DNA of 44,113 bases from Megamonas sp. UBA1799 (GTDB taxonomy: Bacteria > Bacillota > Negativicutes > Selenomonadales > Selenomonadaceae), in assembly GCA_002319815.1 (NCBI GenBank), contig DCFR01000039.1:49740-93852 (forward strand), in the 5' to 3' direction. Of the stretch, positions 42,660 to 44,113 are shown one piece after another. The notes below the pieces were generated by a model. That model ran no database searches, was not told the origin of the DNA, and was given only the letters and a program-made list of their open reading frames with translations. The position numbers were made by a program, and so were the translations under genes. Within the stretch, counting starts at the first letter, position 1. Every line of letters begins with the position of its first letter.

Positions 42660-43744
42660 TTGTTCACCTGCTCCCCATCATTTTCCTCATCCTGCCGCTT
42701 TTTCTTCTGCACAACGCTCAAAGCGCCATGAACCGCTACCCCGGCAGTTGTTGCTATTGCCAGCCCGGCGCCGATCTTATCGATATCGCCTAACGGCCCA
42801 TATTTAGGCAGCCGCTCGGAGAAAGGCGCATTATCCCAGAAATTTGTATTGCTGCAGCCAATGCAGGGAGAACCCGACTGAATCGGATACGACATGCCCT
42901 GATACCAGCGCATATTACCACAGGAATTGTACGTTTCCGGTCCCCGGCAGCCCAAACGGTACAAACACCAACCCGCCTTTGCACCGGCATCATCATACCG
43001 GTCGGCAAACATGCCGGCATCAAAAAATGGTCTCCGGTAACAAGTATCATGAATACGGTTGCCATAAAATTGCTTTGGCCGGTTCTCACTATCAACCGGA
43101 GGCAGTTTGCCAAACAAAGCGATATGCATGACAACGCCCGTCATAACCTCTGCAATTGGCGGGCAGCCCGGCACATTAATCAGCGGTTTATTGCCAATAT
43201 AATGCCCAATGCCGCTCGAGCCTGTCGGATTCGGCTTTGCCGCCTGAATGCCGCCCGAGACCGCACAGCTGCCGTATGCAATGACAGCCGCAGCGCCCTT
43301 AGCTACATGCTGCAGCGTGTCAACAAAAGGTTTGCCGCCCGTCATGCAATAAATGCCGTTGTCGCTCGTAGCCACTGCACCTTCCACTGCCAGAATATAC
43401 TTTCCATAGTACTTCTGAATCGTTTCCTCCAGATGCGCTTCAAAAGGCTCGCCGCATGCAGCACTCAGCAAATGGTCATACTCAAGCGCAATGTTATTCA
43501 GCACCAGATCGGATGCCAATGGAGCGCCTGAACGAATAAATGACTCGTCACAGCCTGTGCACTCGTGTCCATGCAGCCAGATCACCACCGGCAGCTGCGT
43601 CGTTTCCGCCGCCTCCACAACCTTTGACAGCATATCCGTACTCAGGCCCATGATCGACGTCAGCGCCACACAGCCTTTTAAAAAACTGCGGCGGCTCATG
43701 CCCTTTTTCAGATACGCTTCCAACATAGTTTCCCGCTTTTCCAC
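42656..43744 (-). CDS. hyaA: [NiFe] hydrogenase small subunit with Tat signal
   Basis: A 362-residue iron-sulfur subunit. The twin-arginine signal is SRRSFLK (Arg 18-19), followed by a hydrophobic stretch, so the folded dimer is exported. The proximal cluster begins HGHECTGCDESF (C62, C65), with further ligands spread to the C-terminal half (CYRRPFFDAG, CGNMRWY, CIGCSNTNFWD). Near the end a hydrophobic helix (KIGAGLAIATTAGVAVHGAL) anchors it in the membrane beside HyaC. It begins with GTG at 43744, with GGGGG seven bases upstream. It is the first gene of the hydrogenase operon. Confidence 0.97.
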   Translation of the reverse strand: MEKRETMLEAYLKKGMSRRSFLKGCVALTSIMGLSTDMLSKVVEAAETTQLPVVIWLHGHECTGCDESFIRSGAPLASDLVLNNIALEYDHLLSAACGEPFEAHLEETIQKYYGKYILAVEGAVATSDNGIYCMTGGKPFVDTLQHVAKGAAAVIAYGSCAVSGGIQAAKPNPTGSSGIGHYIGNKPLINVPGCPPIAEVMTGVVMHIALFGKLPPVDSENRPKQFYGNRIHDTCYRRPFFDAGMFADRYDDAGAKAGWCLYRLGCRGPETYNSCGNMRWYQGMSYPIQSGSPCIGCSNTNFWDNAPFSERLPKYGPLGDIDKIGAGLAIATTAGVAVHGALSVVQKKKRQDEENDGEQVNK

Positions 43745-43784
43745 GTTCCTGCCCCCTTCAACCTTCCCTAATATTCATGCCTGA

Positions 43785-44113
43785 CCCGGCATTTTTGTTT
43801 ACAGACCTAAATCAGTTAAAACTTCTTTCATTATATACCTGCTTTACAGAAAAATCCATGAATTTATATTATGGTATTGGTATATCCCTATAAATTATTC
43901 TAATAGGTGCTATTACGTATACTAAATATTAATAAAAAAATCTAACTATTGTATATAGGATTCGACATGAGACAGACTCTTCCTGCCGTTACGAATAAAT
44001 ATTTCTTGCTCTCCTTATTCCATTAATATTTTTTTATTCCCCTCTTGCAAAATAAAGTAATTCGCGCTATACTATTTTATGTTCACAAAATCCCGAGTTT
44101 GACACTAAAAAAA
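43785..44113. other. A+T-rich leader upstream of the hydrogenase operon
   Basis: About 330 bases with no gene, very A+T-rich compared with the coding sequence. It contains the hya promoter at its left end. The remainder, including TTTTGTGAACATAAAATAG at 44077-44095, could hold a redox- or Crp/Fnr-type site, but the match is too weak to name. Confidence 0.5.
43830..43858 (-). promoter_or_regulatory. Promoter of the hya-hyp operon
   Basis: TATAAT (43830-43835) with TGGATT (43853-43858) 17 bases upstream on the minus strand, about 85 bases before hyaA. The -35 box is weak, which would fit activator-dependent expression. Confidence 0.55.

Noticed and set aside
1..44113. CRISPR arrays, tRNA or rRNA genes, intact transposases
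   Set aside because: No regularly spaced repeats, cloverleaf-type sequences or transposase motifs were found while reading both strands.

Overview
The window (44.1 kb, roughly half G+C outside the island) reads as a chromosome segment of an anaerobic Firmicutes-type bacterium. The markers are rapZ-yvcK-whiA in one operon, walJ-htrA-rlmH in one operon, a SCIFF peptide with its radical-SAM maturase (typical of Clostridia), methylglyoxal synthase, a PASTA-bearing transpeptidase, and a membrane-bound [NiFe] uptake hydrogenase beside an orphan [FeFe]-hydrogenase maturase HydE. A Negativicutes or Clostridia member fits; this is inference, because there is no rRNA gene in the window. Nearly all genes lie on the minus strand; only the Lrp-type regulator and mgsA are on the plus strand.

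Layout by position. 1-3.1 kb: a GAF/GGDEF diguanylate cyclase, then the SCIFF maturase and the 45-residue six-cysteine SCIFF precursor with its own promoter and an intercistronic hairpin. 3.1-8.6 kb: operon rapZ-yvcK-whiA-polysaccharide deacetylase-secreted protein. 8.7-10.3 kb: two tandem Cof-type HAD phosphatases. 10.4-13.5 kb: a three-gene oxidoreductase module (GlpA-like with a BFD-type Fe-S tail, NAD/FAD oxidoreductase, DUF1667). 13.9-16.4 kb: a class B penicillin-binding protein divergent from an Lrp/AsnC regulator. 16.5-17.6 kb: an integral-membrane acyltransferase.

17.7-27.7 kb is an accessory island of mosaic composition: a complete Gabija-type anti-phage pair (OLD-family ATPase/TOPRIM nuclease plus UvrD-like helicase), a decayed relic of a Tn1549/CTn-type conjugative element (Maff2 and TrbL remnants on the plus strand), a more GC-rich LysR regulator and MFS transporter, and a SIR2/P-loop protein whose reading frame is broken by a one-base shift. 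The island ends directly against the terminator of rlmH.

27.8-31.4 kb: rlmH, htrA and walJ, a PerR/Fur-type repressor, and mgsA. 31.4-43.9 kb is the hydrogenase region. hyaA, hyaB and hyaC (small subunit, large subunit, cytochrome b) are followed on the same strand by a small CxxCGC/HMA-like protein, hypA, hypB, the hydrogenase protease, hypF, a cupin protein, hypC, hypD and hypE. Beyond the hypE terminator, a separate promoter drives a small secreted protein and hydE. The structural genes plus hypA-F and the protease form a self-sufficient set for one periplasm-facing H2-oxidising enzyme.

Most notable points: a small protein that carries the exact Ni-binding spacing known from the N-terminus of E. 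coli HypB, while HypB here lacks it; the frameshifted SIR2/NTPase defence-like gene; the identifiable relic of an integrative conjugative element inside the defence island; and paired regulatory repeats that look like operators.
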